The notes under the pieces are model-generated. The model was not told the DNA's origin. It made no database searches and saw nothing but the letters and a program-made list of their open reading frames with translations. A DNA stretch of 64,000 nucleotides. Source: Bacteroidales bacterium. GTDB taxonomy: Bacteria; Bacteroidota; Bacteroidia; Bacteroidales; UBA932. The number at the start of each line of letters is the position of its first letter. The stretch's first letter is position 1. This document shows positions 62,729-64,000 of this stretch, piece after piece. The stretch covers positions 80,700 through 144,699 of the forward strand of contig JAGBTG010000034.1 of NCBI GenBank assembly GCA_017631435.1. The letters run 5' to 3'. The position numbers and the translations under genes were made by a program.

Positions 62729-63511
62729 ATGAAAATCACAATAATCGGAGCCGGCAACATGGGCGGCGCAATTGCCAGGGGTCTGGCCAAAGGAACCATA
62801 TTTGCAGAGAATGAGATCACCTGCACCACCAAAAGCAACGCCACCCTTGAGAAACTTAGGAGCACCAACCCCCAGATGAATCTTACTCCCGACAACATAC
62901 GTGCAGTTGCCGGAGCAGACATCATCCTGTTTGCCGTAAAGCCATGGCTGATGAAAGAGGTAATTGAGCAGGTTAAGCCATATCTTGCTCCCGACAGAAG
63001 CCAGATTTACATCTCCGTAGCAGCCGGCATCCCATGCCAGCAGCTTGAGGAGTGGATTGAGAGCTACAATGTGATTAGGGTTATCCCAAACACCGCCATT
63101 GAAATTGGTGAGAGCATGACATTCATCACTGCCTCCGACCTGTCAATGCCACAGATTGGAATTGTCGGGAAGATTTTCTCAGAACTTGGCAATACAATGA
63201 TTGTTCCAGAAAGCCAGCTGGCTGCCTGCACAGCCCTTGCCTCATGCGGAATTGCCTTTGCAATGCGCTACATCCAGGCTTCTGCCCAAGGAGGGGTTGA
63301 AATTGGCATAAAGGCATCCGATGCCCAGAAGATTGTTGAGCACACCGTAATAGGTGCAGCAAAGCTCCTGCTGGCCAAAGAAGCCCATCCTGCGGTTGAA
63401 ATTGACAAAGTAACCACTCCGGGCGGCATCACCATCCGCGGCCTCAACGAAATGGAGCACGCCGGCTTTTCCAGCGCAGTTATTCGGGGGTTGAAGGAGT
63501 GTGTGAAGTAG
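62729..63511 (+). CDS. proC: Pyrroline-5-carboxylate reductase
   Basis: 260 residues. It reduces pyrroline-5-carboxylate with NAD(P)H in the last step of proline synthesis. N-terminal Rossmann motif MKITIIGAGNMGGAIARGLA, AVKPWLMKEVI, RVIPNTAIEIGESMTF, and the C-terminal signature EVDKVTTPGG-like segment (EIDKVTTPGGITIRGLNEMEHAGFSSAVI), which is diagnostic. Length is normal. Confidence 0.96.
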   Translation: MKITIIGAGNMGGAIARGLAKGTIFAENEITCTTKSNATLEKLRSTNPQMNLTPDNIRAVAGADIILFAVKPWLMKEVIEQVKPYLAPDRSQIYISVAAGIPCQQLEEWIESYNVIRVIPNTAIEIGESMTFITASDLSMPQIGIVGKIFSELGNTMIVPESQLAACTALASCGIAFAMRYIQASAQGGVEIGIKASDAQKIVEHTVIGAAKLLLAKEAHPAVEIDKVTTPGGITIRGLNEMEHAGFSSAVIRGLKECVK

Positions 63512-63512
63512 A

Positions 63513-64000
63513 CTACAACTCAAACTCCACCAATATGGGCCTGTGGTCCGACGGATGCCAGAAATTGGAGAGTTTTTGAGGATTTCTTACTGGAGTGGTG
63601 TAATCGTCTGAGATTACTGCTGCTACGGTTATTTTTTTGTACAAAGGTGCTGTGCAGTAAAAGAAGTCTATTCTGGTTTTGCCGCCGGTGGTTGTGAAAA
63701 ATTTGTCGGGATACCTCTCCTTAATTACATCTATATATGGGGTATTTGCATGGATATAGTCATGTACAAGGAATGCAGTTGTGTCTTGGGGCCATTTGTA
63801 GAACCAGTTGTCAACCCTCGATTTTGCATTGAAGTCTCCCATCATCATCCAGTATTCCTGTGCTGCATTGCGGCTTTGGGCAATTGTTTCCTTGCAGATG
63901 AATTCCATCTCCATGCGGCGGTATTTGTCGCCTCCGTTTACAGCCTTGCTGGAATCCCTTTGCTCCCTGGTTATTCCAAAGGCATATTTCTGCGGCCAGG
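63513..64000 (-). CDS. Endonuclease/exonuclease/phosphatase family protein (partial)
   Basis: The frame stays open from the stop at 63513 to the right edge (about 161 codons), so the N-terminus lies outside the window. The metal and catalytic motifs are MMMGDFNAKS (DFN), TRIDFFYC, and SDHRPILVEF (the DH pair) near the end, as in the DNase I/sphingomyelinase-type EEP fold. It could be a nuclease, phosphatase or lipid hydrolase. It converges with proC one base apart. Confidence 0.85.
   Translation of the reverse strand, partial: WPQKYAFGITREQRDSSKAVNGGDKYRRMEMEFICKETIAQSRNAAQEYWMMMGDFNAKSRVDNWFYKWPQDTTAFLVHDYIHANTPYIDVIKERYPDKFFTTTGGKTRIDFFYCTAPLYKKITVAAVISDDYTTPVRNPQKLSNFWHPSDHRPILVEFEL

Overview
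The window looks like chromosomal DNA from a member of the Bacteroidales (Bacteroidota). It has SusC/SusD-type outer-membrane genes, lipoproteins of the 'SCSS' type, weak A-rich ribosome-binding regions, and repeated promoters of the Bacteroides type (TTTG or TTG about 19-21 bases before TAnnTTTG). There is no rRNA, CRISPR array, phage or intact insertion sequence. I cannot name a genus from the sequence alone. Coordinates, motif matches and motif counts were made by eye.

Layout. 1-5.1 kb (minus strand): start of nadB, a ROK sugar kinase with a FucP-like MFS transporter, cardiolipin synthase, and an AIR-synthase-like protein. 5.2-9.7 kb: tRNA-Leu(GAG), two unknown proteins, a candidate small RNA, an orphan CdiA-type nuclease-like ORF, catalase, and a repeat-rich spacer. 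9.7-28.9 kb: a large efflux or export locus made of five FtsX/MacB-like permeases, one ATPase, one HlyD-type adaptor, one TolC-type channel, and an NtrC/NtrY-type two-component system. Two transcription units in it start at near-perfect sigma-54 promoters. Each promoter has the same 17-bp palindrome about 55 bp upstream, so the local NtrC-like regulator very probably controls both. 28.9-30.4 kb: a radical SAM/lipoprotein pair. 30.6-35.7 kb: an ECF sigma factor with a membrane/beta-barrel partner, a lipoprotein peptide deformylase, a thioredoxin-like protein, a low-molecular-weight phosphatase and an aldehyde dehydrogenase. 35.8-40.1 kb: a polyamine ABC transporter (potABCD-like). 40.3-51.5 kb: a SusC/SusD locus without any glycoside hydrolase, followed by ROK kinase, MFS transporter and SIS-domain genes. 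51.5-53.3 kb: an M14 carboxypeptidase.

53.4-62.2 kb holds the most interesting system. A 28-residue Cys-rich peptide gene (61967-62053, minus strand) has its own promoter. It is followed by a strong hairpin and then by five tandem paralogous radical SAM/SPASM enzymes, a cobalamin-binding-type radical SAM enzyme, a small formyltransferase and a small membrane zinc-ribbon protein, nearly all overlapping or within a few bases of each other. This reads as a RiPP (ribosomally made, modified peptide) pathway with an unusually heavy set of radical enzymes and no linked exporter or leader peptidase. The window ends with an SH3-domain fragment, proC, and a partial endonuclease/exonuclease/phosphatase gene.

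Non-coding structure of note: four ~125-bp elements with ~20-bp inverted ends in gene junctions, a heptamer GTCGGGA seen 45 times in 64 kb with no strand bias, and two palindromic spacers inside the sigma-54 locus.
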